Translations under genes and position numbers: made by a program
Notes under the pieces: generated by a model
The model's database searches: none
What the model was told of the DNA's origin: nothing
The model's input: only the letters and a program-made list of their open reading frames with translations
Source of the DNA: Lasioglossum baleicum
Taxonomy: Eukaryota > Arthropoda > Insecta > Hymenoptera > Halictidae
Assembly: GCF_051020765.1 (NCBI RefSeq)
Contig: NC_134941.1
Span: 5,084,001 to 5,148,000 of the forward strand
Direction of reading: 5' to 3'
DNA: 64,000 nucleotides
In this document: positions 25,640 to 38,216 of the stretch, piece by piece
Layout: each line of letters begins with the position of its first letter
How positions within the stretch are numbered: the first letter of the stretch is position 1

Positions 25640-26230
25640 TCATAACTATATCGTTTTTGGTGTCGCTCCAATTAGAAAAACGAGACGAATACGATGGTAA
25701 ACTTTACATAAAAGGAATTCAACATTAGAAAAATTGCAATCTTTTGTTTCTCTTGCATTAGTGTGAGTCTCACCAGTGCTCGAACCCTCGCTAGCTCCGT
25801 CGTCGAGAGTGTTTACTGCTTGTCTGGTTCGAAGGGGATCCTGGATCCCCCTAGTGGTGGTTACAATTTTCACAGTTACGGTAGAGACTGTTACGGATAA
25901 TACTGTACTCCTTTAGCCGAAATCTAACGCAAAGTAAATGCGATAGAGGTATTCAATTCGGATCTACACTCAAATCCTGAAGGCTCACTTTGCTCACTCC
26001 TCTACTAAACGACTCGATTGTCTCACATAGATTCCACGCATGGCCTTCTCTTCTATGGTCGGTTCGTCGCATCTCCAGGACACCGTTACAGGATTGTTTC
26101 AGGACAACGATATTAAGACCGGTTAGAGGGGTAGCCTCATTACGTGCTCGCGAGCATATAAAGGTGCTTAGCTAACCGTGCGACCTGCTATTCGAAATCA
26201 GCAGGGAGAATTCTCGCATATACGTTCGAA
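25640..26230 (-). mobile_element. Possible retroelement or LTR-like remnant (weak)
   Basis: On the minus strand there is a TATA-like CTTTATATGCTCG near 26,155, a block starting TGTAACGGTGTCCTGG and a later CCGTAACAGTCTC. After these comes a frame with polar, low-complexity content (25646-25873, rich in T, G, E and S). The order resembles the end of a long terminal repeat followed by a leader and the start of a gag-like frame. I found no reverse transcriptase, integrase or second terminal repeat. This may be a solo, decayed element or coincidence. Confidence 0.2.
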
Positions 26231-26439
26231 ACGATCCTGACGCTTTGATCGACGAACCGAAACGAGCAATGTTACGCAAGGCTCTTCTGATGTCTCCCTT
26301 CTGAAAATTAGATTATAACGACGCCCAGGCGACATCTAATTAAAGAGCCAGAATTCTGTTCCGCGCGATTGTCGTTCTCTCATACATGTCGCACGGTTCT
26401 TCAACGCTTGAATCACCCCGTCCCTATCATAAAATAATA

Positions 26440-27010
26440 CATTTTTTTAAAATACCACGTTTTTAAAACGGACTAAAAAGTATAAAATAATTTAAATAAA
26501 AATAAATTTTTTAAAAATTTATGTTTAAAAAACGGACTAAAAAGTATATAATAAGTTTTCCTAGCCCCATACAGGTTCCTAACACCACACAGATAGTCCT
26601 GAAAATTTGTGGTTGTGAATTTTTAATAGCTATGAAAATACTTGTAAGATTTAAAACGAACCCCTTCGGTGCGAAGCGAGTCAGTGGAGTGGGGATGAGT
26701 CAGAGTGGGAACGCGTAGTGTAGTAGGGAGCGCTGTCGCGCGGAGTGGGGATCGCTGAACGTGATCACGTAAGTACTACATACCGAGCGTCGCACGGGGA
26801 GGTGTAACGGTTAAATTTAATAGTTTATATCTCCTATTTTTTAAAATTTCTTTTCTAAATATTGCATGCATTAAATATTGTCATCCAGTTCTGAGCTATG
26901 TTTAAAATTTCAAGTCTCTAGCTCATCGGGAAGTTAGTTTAAAATCAATTGCAAAATTTGTACCGAACAGACAGACAGACAGACAAGAAACCGAACTAAT
27001 AAAAACGTAA
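26440..27010. repeat. Repeat-derived segment sharing motifs with 37,660-37,950
   Basis: Positions about 26,889-26,935 (CAGTTCTGAGCTATGTTTAA, then TCAAGTCTCTAGCTCATCGG and GAAGT) are the reverse complement of about 37,675-37,728. The segment also has two ACGGACTAAAAAGTAT units (26,468 and 26,532) and a (CAGA)n tract at about 26,967-26,985. This marks an interspersed repeat family present twice in opposite orientation. The class is unknown, and no protein is encoded. Confidence 0.55.
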
Positions 27011-29080
27011 AACGTAAAAACGTGGTAAAATGAAGCCCTGACGTGTAATGTAGTCGAAATACATACTCCGTCGCTAAAAATCTGGTTTGTAAATATGAAA
27101 AGTATTTTCATAACTACACGTCCTTTTCACACGTATACCTGCAAAAATACTGGTGCTCAAAAAATACAAGATCAAAATTTAAGAGCTTATACAGTTTTTC
27201 CTCGTTAGCGTTTTCCCCAACACGACGATAGCGAGTAGTCGACTCGACTTGCTATTGGTTAGCACCTCAATGATGTTTCATACTGTAACAGAGCAACTGC
27301 CCTGCTGCATATCTGTCTAAAAGTTATCCAGAGAGTTGTTCCAACTTATCAGCTGTTACAGAGTCAAGCAAAGTAAATACAATAGAAGCACCACATGTTA
27401 AACATGCGATCTCACTCGACAACGACAAATAGAAGCACGTTATCGCTCTTGCGATATTATACTCGAGTATACAATATACAGATAATCCTCGGTCTCCCTT
27501 TGCGTTATTGAAACGTAACAAGATAATTCTAGAGACATCTGTCAATACCTGCGATTTAAAAGAGTTCTGATAATAGATTCTAAGGAAGAATAGCATTGCA
27601 TGAATTTATCATACAGGCGGTAATTCCCCAATGAAGACATCTTCTAATTGTAAAACGTATAACTTTTATAGCCGCGTTTTGACGACGTTTATTTTGAAGC
27701 ACAACTCGATGTTTCGAAGTTGAGCTATTTCACCAATACTCTGTATGTATATTGAACGGGCTTTGGAGTACACAGTGTTTTTACTTTTTGGTTTCTTGAT
27801 GAGAACAGTGAAATTTTGTCGAGGTGCCCCAAGGGATCAGAAAAAACGTTTATCAATTTATTGCGTAGTAAAGTTTAATAAATGGGAACAAAAGGGGATA
27901 AAAGGAAACAACCTCTTAATTCTTCCATTATGGCAATATAGAAGATGTAAATGTACATATACTATCCATCTTTATACAAACTTAGAACATCTTACTTCAG
28001 AATACATAAAGAAAAACAAAATTGACCATAGAAATTATTTCTGCAACACCCTCGTTCCCTGCAGATTCTAACAAAGTTTGGTTTCCTTAATAGATTATGA
28101 TAACAATTGTTTTTCAAGCTTGATAAAAAATCGTGTCACTCATAAATGACCGACGTCAAAGTGTTAATATGCACGTCCTCTTGCGAAATTACTAACTTAC
28201 ACATACAACAAATGCGCAAACATTCGCCATCCATCGTGCATAGTCCACCGATGATGTCCATCATTATTATTAGAAATTTTTATGTTTCCGCATAGTTCAA
28301 AGAGCAAACACGCGGCAAAAACAATCAACGAATCAATTCGATCGTGGTTCCCAGAGTGGACCGGTACGAAGCGACCGAAGAAACATTGACAGACTAATTT
28401 TGACGTTCGACCAGCGGACAAATTTGCTTGTGAATCAGAACAGGCTGCCGTGAGCTCGCGGTTAATTCCGCGTGAAATGACTGACAAATAACAGATTGAT
28501 TCGCAGGAACCGTTCCTGAGGCGGCTCTTTGTGAAATTATGCAGCTGTTCATACAGTCGCGTTAAATGGATACAAGACAATCGTTTCACGTTTGATGTGC
28601 AAGCATGCTTAAGGGGAAGGTCGTAATACGTAAACAGCGGAGTCTCTGGTTACATTAGCTGAGCCGTATTCCTCAGCGCGTGTATCTACTATACGTTTAC
28701 GACTGGCCCCTTGCTGGAACGCATCGAACGATGGAATCTGATTAACCGACGACGATACAATTGACCAACGCCAGTCGAAACGGAACCGGTCCGCCTCAAG
28801 CCGAATCGCTGAGACACCGCAAGCCTCTTCCTGCCAAGCAGAAAATGACCCAAGAGCTATTCCCAACCAGCTTCCAATGCTAAGGTGGAAGGAACTCTCA
28901 TCAGTGTACTAATTTACCTTCGAGCACTGATGTGTTTGCAGTCAATTGAAAAAGTCTCCGTACACCCTTCATCCCCTTATCTTACTGTATCGAATCAGAC
29001 TCGTGATGAAGAGTTCAAACAGTACCTACCAAATATGGATAGGGTAATTGCACCAATAGTCAGCCCTTTGAGTTCTATAG
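27010..29080. other. Gene-free stretch
   Basis: No supportable gene. Frames at 27745-28071 (+) and 28197-28589 and 28609-28866 (both −) were read. None contains a recognised domain, and codon usage gives no clear support. A GC-richer pocket lies at about 28,330-28,860. Confidence 0.4.
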
Positions 29081-29382
29081 TAACTATAGAACTAAGCAAT
29101 ATATTTAATGCAATAAAAAGCATTTTGTAGCTGGCTTGATAATAAGTCTTTTCTTACCCCGTAGCACTTGAAACAAGGTTCGAAAGGATTTTAAAACTTT
29201 GTTATAATATCACTGTATCCCCTTTCATATTTCAGCATAAAAGTACATGTTTGTTTAAAAATGGATAACTATAAAACTAAACAATATAATTTAATGCAAT
29301 AAAAAGGATTTTATAGCAGGCTTGTTAATCATTCTTTTCCTGACCCGTAGCACTTGAAACAAGGTTCGAAAGCATTTTTAAC
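29081..29382. repeat. Local tandem duplication, period about 185 bp
   Basis: Copy 1 (about 29081-29196) and copy 2 (about 29266-29382) share TAACTATARAACTAARCAAT, TTAATGCAATAAAAAG and GCACTTGAAACAAGGTTCGA in the same order. The copies have diverged at scattered sites, so the duplication is not recent. Just upstream, 29071-29093 is a 23-bp perfect palindrome centred on an A. No gene is involved. Confidence 0.75.
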
Positions 29383-29384
29383 TC

Positions 29385-32300
29385 TCAGAGACGGACTTGC
29401 CCCATTTTTGGGGCAAGTGCCACCTAGTTGACACTTTGTACAATATCCTATTAAAATGCTAATTTTCAAGCAAAATTAGAATCGTACATAATACTAATTC
29501 ATCAGTAATAACTGTAGCAAGAGTTTGATATCAAGAGCGTTAAGTTTTTACATACCAGACTGCAAATACACCAGTTTACAATCCAACTTTGCAAAAACTA
29601 GGGCGGACTTACCCCACTCCACCTTAATCAAAAAGTGAAAAATTTCGTTTTTTACAGTAATATAAAGACAACTCTTTATCCTCCATTTACACACAAAGAG
29701 CAATACAAAATATAATGTTTTGTCTAGCCAGTGTTTGTTAACCTTTCTGTACAAAGCAATAAAGTGCATCTTTATTATTATCACTAATATTTGTCCCCTT
29801 TACATACAACTAATCATAAGATGCGCGCACGTTCCTCTTTGCTCAGCCTGCGAATTTTCATAGAGGACTACATACGAAACATTCTATGCAATAAAGTTTT
29901 AGCACACAAAAAGAGCCAATAAAGCACTAGGACACGCACCGTTCGCGTATTTAAAAATTCCTTTTGAAAGCCTGACAAATTGAAAAATGGACAGAAAAAG
30001 TGAACCGCGTCGCCGACGTTACTTACTCGAGCTGTGAATTGCTTTTCGCGAGTATCGATAAAAATTTGTGGAATAAAATACACCACTTTGCAGGTCGTCT
30101 ATTCCGGGTCGACTATAGCGACACGGAATTTTGTACTCGGCTGTGTAAGATTAATTTGAAATATTCGGGTGAGAGAGCTAATTGAGAGCCAAAGGAATAT
30201 AGTGCCGGTGTATTCGCGCTAAATTTCCCATGTGCATACAAAAAATTCACACTATCTTGGCCTCTGCGCGAAATTAATTTGCACACTTTCACTATAAAAG
30301 TCATTAAGTACATAATATTCCTTCTTTAACAAAAATCTTCTTATTTTGACGAAGCACACATTTGTGGAACAGCTCACAATAAATGAGACGTTGAAAACTA
30401 CATTAGTACTATTTGAAGCTAATTAATTTTTTTTTTAATTCATCTATAGTTTGACGTAAGAAATCCCCGAGACTACAATTAAAAACGAATTCAATTTGCA
30501 ATATACTCTTAATACAAATATCTACTGCTGTCATAAAAAAATAATTTAACATACAGAGATCATTCAACTGGATGAGCCTGGATGAGCCACAAATAATTAC
30601 GAGAAACGAGCAATCAGTTGAGTGTCGGCACATTAGTGGAAGCTTGAACGATTTTGTTTTTAACGAAACGTTTAAACAAGCAAAAAACGGAATGATGCTA
30701 CGTGTGAGGCTCATTCGACGCCAAACGTTCTGCGTTGAACTTTAATTTACTTTTTCCCTAGACTCGTTTTTCAAGCCTAACTTTGAAATGTAGGAACGAC
30801 GAGGGCGCATCGTTCGAATCAATTTCCTCCTGACTCGCGTGCAGGAAATCGAATATACCGGAAACGGGTTCTGGTGATGGCTGCGAACAGAATCGACTAT
30901 CACCAGCTAGCCGATCTCTTTGTAAGATAATCTACCTTCTTCCTATTATTATTTTTTTCCCTTTCCCATTTTAATCCCGAGGCAAGTCTTCAATGGATCA
31001 CGCCGATCTTATCGTCGATTCGGTGAACGTAACCGTAGTCGTTCTCGCGATATACAGAAAACTGTCGATTTTCATTGTAGTAGCAAAAATTCGATGTTAC
31101 GTCAATCTAAAATAAGTTCAGACATGTTTCAACAGATTTTTATTTTTATCGTAATGCAATTGATAGCCCTTTGTTGTTTCACAACATTAGAGCTGGTATT
31201 AACTATACTCTACTTACGTTGATTAACATTGATTATTATTTACTATCCACGACCTCTTGTTTCATGAATACAACTCTTTTCTCGCAACAATGTGCTGTAT
31301 TGTATGTACTTTCTAAATTGGATTTAACAATTCAGATGAGACATAATTATTTTACTGAAATAAATTCTGTATAAAAATTATACTTTTTAAACACAGTAAG
31401 CTGTTATATTAAGCTCGCTCATGAAGTTGCTTTATAAGTATGTGTACATCATACTAATAAGAGGTTAAATGCAAATTCATGTTTCTACTACGCGCTTAAT
31501 ACGTAAAAACTTCAATAAATCGAAATGTATTTCCCTCGTTGTAAGTTTTATAGAAATGAAAGTGGAATAATAACTTTATTATACATTCAATATATTCCTC
31601 ATATTTTCGTGAAAATTCACTTCTCGATAAATGCATCAAATCCACAATCAGTTTGAAGCGTTTGTCCCACTGTAATAGTTAATTTCTGTTTTCATTCGTC
31701 AAGGGAATGATTGAGATTGCAAGAAATAGAAGTTAACTAAACGCGGAGACTATAGGTATATTTATAAAAGTTGTAGTTAATTGGAGTATGTAGTTACATT
31801 GAATTAAACTAATTTGTAGATAGCGAATATTCTTATCTAATATAATAGCAGAACAGTAAAAGTAAAATAATATGTTTAAGAGTTTGAGAGTAAGTATAAA
31901 ATGAGGTATATTAATTGTCTGTTTAAAAATTATAATATGAAAAATATACTCATAAAAATTGTAAATTAACTTATTTAAATATAAACTGTATATTGAATGT
32001 GTTTTTAAAATGAAAACTCGTACATCATGCGTCAAGTGTAACCTATCCTTCATTGGCCGTAGGAAATTAATGTAAACCGGATCATATTAATTACCACCAT
32101 TAATCACCGAAATAACGCCAAATATTCATCTGTTTAATCACCGATATGATTTAATTGTTCAATAACGATAAAATTACTGAACATCGATTGACTTTTAGCT
32201 TTGACCTCTCATTATTGGGTCATTCCATCAACAATTTCGGAAATTGCAATGTTGAAAATCAAGTGGTACATAGTAGTTATTTAAGTACTAACTAAAATTA

Positions 32301-33566
32301 ATTGAGAGAAAGGAGATATGTGTATGAAATTCATCAGTATATCAATAATTAAAAACAACTATTTACAACTTGCTTAATTGTTGCCAGTATAAATTTAAAG
32401 AGTGCTATTAATGAAAAATTTGTTTCATTATTTGTTTACAAAATGTATATTAAATACGAAAACTAATAAGAATAAGAAAGTTGACTACAAATTTTTTGCA
32501 TTTATGTATGACATAAATAAGTAGATTAAATGCAAAACTGTAAAAACATTTAAAGAATTTAAAAATATTTATTTATTATTTATGACGACAACTTTTACTT
32601 TGTATAAAAATCCACAGTAATTACATATCAGTTCAATATAATAAAAAGAGAAAATATTTTTAATTCCTACTAACGTATGTTCTCCTTATAAGAAAATATG
32701 CATTATTTTATCCTTATATTGAAACTACCAATATGTAGCACACTTTTATTCGTATTATGTAAAATTCGATTTATACGAAGCTATAGTTTAGAAGAATGTT
32801 GTAAGTTGGAGGCAATTTTCTGCCTCGTAACTACTTTTCCCTCCTACCATGCACTCTCATTTTCCTTTTTCATTTTCTTCAGCTAACAACTGTTCTACTT
32901 ATCTGCATATCCTTATCCTCGTTTCTTCCACCCTTTTTTATTAAGGACGGTAAGAAAGGTTCATAACATTTTGAAATATTACTTATTTATCAGTAAACAT
33001 ACATATGAGACTTTCACCGCTGTAAAAATGCTTAATTGTTAGACAATGATTTGTTAGTGTGAAAAAGTTCGATCCAACCACGCATTGGTCAAGGGAAAAT
33101 TGGTGTTTGGAAATGTTTCGCTTGTGAGGAGATTACTTATCGCAGTCACGACAGGCAAACGTAGTTGCGCGGCTAACACGATTAATTTGCGTTCTATCCA
33201 CAAGGAGATCGGTCAATCAAAGCTTCTAAACATTAGTCGATGTGCACAGAACGAGAATAGCCAGGCCGAACGTGGAAGGGAGGTTGCACCTAATGAATAT
33301 TGATCTCCAAAGGTGGAAACTCGGCATGTTAGAAGAAACTAGATCAGGATAGAGAAATTCTAGTCCCTGGCGACTGTAATGGGTCAGGCTCATCGGCCAC
33401 CGCGTAAGTAAGATAAATGATCCCCTAATGTCTATATTCCGCAACGGCTGCAGATGAGCCGATAGAAACGCACGGTTTCCTTCAAATTACTTTGTCGATG
33501 CCGCGATCCCTTTCCGACATTGTCTTAATTTATTGTACTCCGTTCCTTAAATTGCAAAAGTCAATA
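29385..33566. other. Gene-free AT-rich stretch
   Basis: No exon is supported. The stretch contains degenerate relatives of the dispersed repeat (near 31,140 and 32,585-32,620) and GC-richer pockets at 29,990-30,180 and 30,780-31,040. Nothing else is recognised. Confidence 0.45.
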
Positions 33567-33776
33567 TTAACCCCTTGACGTACGACTAAGGATACTATTG
33601 ATTATTTCATTTATCATTTGTGCGAGCTTAACAATGAATCTTCGCATAAATTCAGAGCAGATATCTGGGATGATAATAGACATCACTTTGCTGGTAAGAC
33701 TTGTTGTTAATATTGAACAATATTTTAAGCAAATGTGTTTATATGTACGTAAAGTCTTTGAACGTCCAGGGGTTAA
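33567..33776. mobile_element. piggyBac-like MITE, TTAA-flanked (copy 2)
   Basis: It is flanked by TTAA on both sides and starts CCCCTTGACGTACGA. It ends GAACGTCCAGGGG, the inverse of its start with small changes. At about 210 bp it is shorter than the copy at 17972-18226. It shares the internal order TTATCATTTGTG, GCTTAACAATGAAT, GATGATAATAGACAT and TTGTTAATATTGA. It has no coding capacity, so transposition would have depended on an enzyme from elsewhere. Confidence 0.8.
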
Positions 33777-33794
33777 GCTGAGCAAACTTCCTAA

Positions 33795-33830
33795 CTATAG
33801 ACTGTAAATCTTTATGCAAAATAACAATTT
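33795..33830 (+). repeat. Short dispersed repeat, degenerate copy
   Basis: It reads TATAGACTGTAAATCTTTAT then GCAAAATAACAATTTGTA, matching the family's 5' half. It starts 18 bp after the piggyBac-like MITE. Confidence 0.5.
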
Positions 33831-35057
33831 GTATAATACTAATCGCTAGAAACAGGGATCTAGAAAAAATTATTTGGTGTCGTAACATGAATGGAAAAAA
33901 TTCTGAATTATTTAAGAAATATGATACCTTTATGCGAGACCATTGTACTTCTTTGTCCAGTGAAAAACAAGTGTAGGGAAAAATGTTGGTATTCCTGCAA
34001 AAGATGAAAGATTTTGTTACTGTAAAGAACAAAAACATAATAAAAAAGAATTGACTAACTGAATAAAAATTGTCACTGGTGTACAAAGTTAGGAAACTGA
34101 AATTTTTGGATATCGAAATTCCTTTGTAAATAGTAGACAAAGAAAAATGACAATGTCTGAAGCTGAAGGTATCGGGTCGCAGTTCGATACTTTATCACCG
34201 TAACAGGAGTGACCAGTTCAAAAAAGATAGCCGAATGAAATGAAATATCACAGAACAAAGATCAGATTCAGACTCTGAAGCACCGCAATACCTATAAATC
34301 TTCCTTGACATTGAGCTGGGAAACTTGTGCATTGATCGACATTATTCATAACGAAACCATAAGATAACAGACCGTGGCATTATGTCCCAGCGATTAAAAT
34401 CTTTCAAGAAACGCAAAAATCTTTCGTAGGATATTTATTAAAAATTAAATTAGAGAAAAATCTCTTTTGATCTCTTTACACCCAATATTTAAAATGGTAC
34501 TAAGAATGCAATTAATATCTACTCACACTTTTAGAAGTCTCTATTTAAATTGTATAGAAGTATATATATTTTAACGATCCGCTGAATTATGGTTGTGGCA
34601 ATAACTCTGACATAATGCAATTTTGCAAAAATGTAAATCAATGTTTTATAATACCTTCCCTCGCATGAAATTATTTTGCACACGTTACGTAGCTGTGATC
34701 GTGTCACATTTTACTGCAGCGCGTCATTATTTCGAAATTACTCAATTAAGCTAACTTCAATACGCTCTAATGAACTTTTATAATATGGAACAAAATCCGA
34801 TACTTAATAAAATATAGCCGATATAAAATAATATCAACGAATATCAATTAATAGGACCTGTTGAGGTAATAAACGTTATACAAAATGCAATAAAGTCAAA
34901 TGAAAACTATTATTTACATCGTAAATAACGAAAATGTTCTGACGAACTGTGTAACAACATGTATGTTATATGTAGAGTTATACATATAGGAAACTTAAAA
35001 TAGAAAAATACTTTAAATTATCATTTTTTATTTCTAGACGATTGAAATAAAAATAAG
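33831..35057. other. Gene-free AT-rich stretch
   Basis: The frame at 33739-34140 (−) was read and not recognised as any protein. Composition is AT-rich throughout. Nothing supportable was seen. Confidence 0.45.
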
Positions 35058-35350
35058 GAATCTTAACATTGCCAAAGCTTGAGATTTAACACTCCCTTGA
35101 AAAAATTAAATGCTCTCTCGAATGTTCTTAAATTTTTGTTGCAAAAGTTTTGTAAGTATAAAAAAGTATTCGTAATAATTGTTTCCAATTTCTAAAAGCT
35201 TGCAATAAAGAAAGCCTAAAATTGTCAAAGCTCGAGAGTTAACACTTTCTTGTAAAAATTAAATGTTCTCTGTATTGTTCTATATAATCTTTGTCGCAAA
35301 AGTTTGTAAGTTGTAAAATAGAATTCGTACTGTAGTTACTATGCAATGTA
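35058..35350. repeat. Local tandem duplication, period about 150-155 bp
   Basis: Two diverged units lie in tandem: about 35058-35205 and 35212-35350. Shared blocks in order are CAAAGCTYGAG, TTAACACT, TAAAAATTAAATG followed by TCTC, GCAAAAGTTTGTAAGT and a GTAAAA..GTA.TCGTA tail. The divergence shows an old local duplication. Confidence 0.65.
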
Positions 35351-37660
35351 ATATCCGTCACAAATACGCATTAGGTAATGGTAGGAACATCAAAGTACCA
35401 TTCCTATTTTCACCCTCCTACTTAATTAAATTTCTCCGTTCTATTCCTGTTCGATCGCTTTAAACCTATCAACGACACTTAAGAACGGCGCGCAGTGTCG
35501 GGAATCATGAATTTTCCCGGACATAAATTGTCTTTCGGTGCAACGTTCCATTTCCTTAAATTTCAGTTTCCCGCCTATAATATTCATGTATGATAATTGC
35601 GATGGTTATACATGTTCCACACGAACGAGAACATGTAATACCTACTTTGATTTTACAAGACGTTAAATATTTAAAGCACTACTTAAATGTCATCAACGGA
35701 ATCATATCTCTCCTGAATTTTTTCGAGATCACCAGTGATAAATTAATTTTTCTTTGCAAATCAATCATGCTGTGCCTGTAACCTTTTTCGTCTAATAATA
35801 TACAAAATTTAATTAAGAAACGTGGAAGATATATGTGTAGACTGCCTTTTGTGTCTGTGCAATAAATGCACAATAATAGATGCGATAAAAAGTTATTATT
35901 TTTTTATTCATTGATATTTGTTTCTTAATAAAATTGTTATATCTGACGTATATACTAAGATTTATTTAATTCTCAATAGAACAGCAAAGGGCACACATCG
36001 AAGAATGCGAAGAATCGAACGACGGATTGCGAATGGATGTCTATTTTTGTTTCATTCGTGACCTGAAAAAAATATTTCGCTTTTTTCCGCCTAGGAGTTT
36101 CGAAGAACAAATAGGTTACACCGGTATTCCGGAGGCCAAGATTTTTCTCAATCGAGAGAACTCCCGATTTTCAGCGGAATGTATGAGAGGCCATTTCTGT
36201 TGTCGATCGATTCGACCGGAAAATGTCAAGCTCGAGGCAGCTAATGAGACTCGTTTTTTTTTCTCTCCCCCGCTTCGAGTCCACGAAACTGAGCAAACCA
36301 TGTCGACGGTCTGAGCTTCATCGAGTCGTTTGCTTCGACGAGGCGCGAATGAAGAACAACTGGCGCGTTAGATAAAGCGAACAGGGATTACGTACGTGAG
36401 AATACGTGGAACGCGAGTGCAGTTTCTTCTTTTTATAAATCTGATCGGTTCAACTTGCTCCGTAAAACAGACGACGCGGCGTCGAAACAGGTCGCCTTGA
36501 AAATTATGTCATTCGTTTCCACTGAAATGAACTCCCTTGGAAGTTCTTCTCGATGAAATGCTTATTGCGCACCGACGAGTAATCCATTAATTCCGTAATG
36601 TGACGACGGCATAAAGTAACAACAAACACCGTAACTCGAGCCTGATGTATGCGAAAGTAGTTCGATGTATTAACACCAGCAGTATTTTGCGACGAGGTCA
36701 CTAAATTTGACTTTCTTATATAAATTACGAAAATTACAAAAGTTATTTTATTTCATTAGCAATTGTAAAATCAAAAATTTAAAGTGCGATTTTGACTTCT
36801 CTGGTAATTCCAATGTTAATTCTAATGTCGAATTAAGAGAATAATAAAATTAGAGATTAATTATTCGTACGTCCGAATTTGCAATTCAACTCAACATTCC
36901 CCCAACTTTTGTGAAAACAATTAGTACCTTATTGACCTTAGTACCTCATTGACCTTAACAAAAGATGAGCACATAATTTCTTAGAAACCATACAAAAGAA
37001 CACGAAGACGAATACATACAATATGCTAGTCGGATATGTGTTAACAAATTCATTCTATTTCCGAAGCATTGATCTTCGATAATCAGGCGCCTAAAGTTAG
37101 CCAGCGACGAAGTTTCGCGCAGCAACTGGAAGATTTTCACCGTGTATAAAAATATTAGGGACACGTCGATCTTTTGAGAACCGAAAGGATAACTGTACTG
37201 CTGACCTTAGACTTCGCTATCGCTCGAATGATTATAAACGGTACCAGGAATACAGTAGCAGGAGCGGACGAAAGCGGAACTGGGGGAAAAAGGTGGAGAG
37301 AGAGAGAGGGAGAGTCAATTGTGCGGACAAGTGGTCACCGGCCCTAACGATCAGCCACGGTAATCGCAGATTTCTGGCGTGCGGTAATAGCGCGAGCAAA
37401 GTCACATAAAATCCACGTGCCGGCAGCGACCGAATTAACGGCATGTAGACAATGTGTTCGGCGCAGGCTGCCGAGATGACCAGCTTGCGTGGAGGAGATC
37501 GACGCTGTTCAAAATCGGCCACAGAGCCAACCAAGGGGATCATGCTCCGTCCCTGTGTATTGGGTCATTGCAAAAGTCCTGATACGATTTTACGGTCTTC
37601 AATTCTTTTTCACCACGCTTATATTAGCTTGTCGAGTTGTCGTTGTATGCGTCAAATCTT
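35351..37660. other. Gene-free stretch with CpG-rich island at 36,000-36,520
   Basis: No exon can be supported. The island (36,000-36,520) has short frames on both strands. At 36,922-36,955 a 17-bp unit with TAGTACC and ATTGACCT is repeated twice in tandem. A short GA-rich run lies at 37,287-37,310. Nothing else is recognised. Confidence 0.4.
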
Positions 37661-37664
37661 GTAA

Positions 37665-37730
37665 TCGAATTTTAAACCACTTCCCGATGAGCTAGAGACT
37701 TGAAACTTTAAACATAGCTCAGAACTGACC
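37665..37730 (-). repeat. Interspersed repeat, partner of 26,885-26,940
   Basis: The + strand carries ACTTCCCGATGAGCTAGAGA, CTTGAAACTTTAAACATAGC and TCAGAACTG, the reverse complement of the segment near 26,889. The match extends over more than 50 bp with few differences. The family is not identified. Confidence 0.65.
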
Positions 37731-37975
37731 CATTTCGCGCCGAAGGAGCTCAGTCAGTGTGGCGTTCCGTTCATTCAGTTCCATTTCGGACAATTTCGGA
37801 CTCCATCAAGAGACGTCGTCTCTCGGAGTCATCCCCTCATACTATCTCGCGTATTTCCATATCTTGCGTTTCTACATCTTACTATTTCATACCAGTATTA
37901 CTATAAATATCTTACGTTCCATTCAAAAAAGACTAGAAAGTAGTTAATAAAAAAATATACAACAAAAAACTTTTT

Positions 37976-38141
37976 AAAAACCACGCTCATATTAAAATGC
38001 ACTAAGAAGGAGAAAATAATTTTTTTAGGCATTAGTAACTATAAATAAAAGCGTGGAGCGCTAAACTATATTGGCGTAATCTTCGTGGGCGCTCCACACT
38101 TTTATTTATAGTCACTAATGTCTAAATATGTCGTGGTTTTT
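37976..38141. repeat. Strong hairpin / small foldback
   Basis: The inner arms 38025-38061 and 38089-38126 pair over about 36 bp with only three differences, around a loop of about 27 nt (arm words TAACTATAAATAAAAG and GTGGAGCGC). An outer 10-bp pair (AAAAACCACG, with CGTGGTTTTT at the far end) extends the symmetry. The size fits a small MITE, or a microRNA-like hairpin if transcribed. I recognise no known microRNA in it. Confidence 0.7.
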
Positions 38142-38216
38142 AAAATATTTTTTTTTATCACAAACAAAAGAGTACAACCAGTCAATTAACCATCTTTTTC
38201 TATAGGTTCTCCGCGG

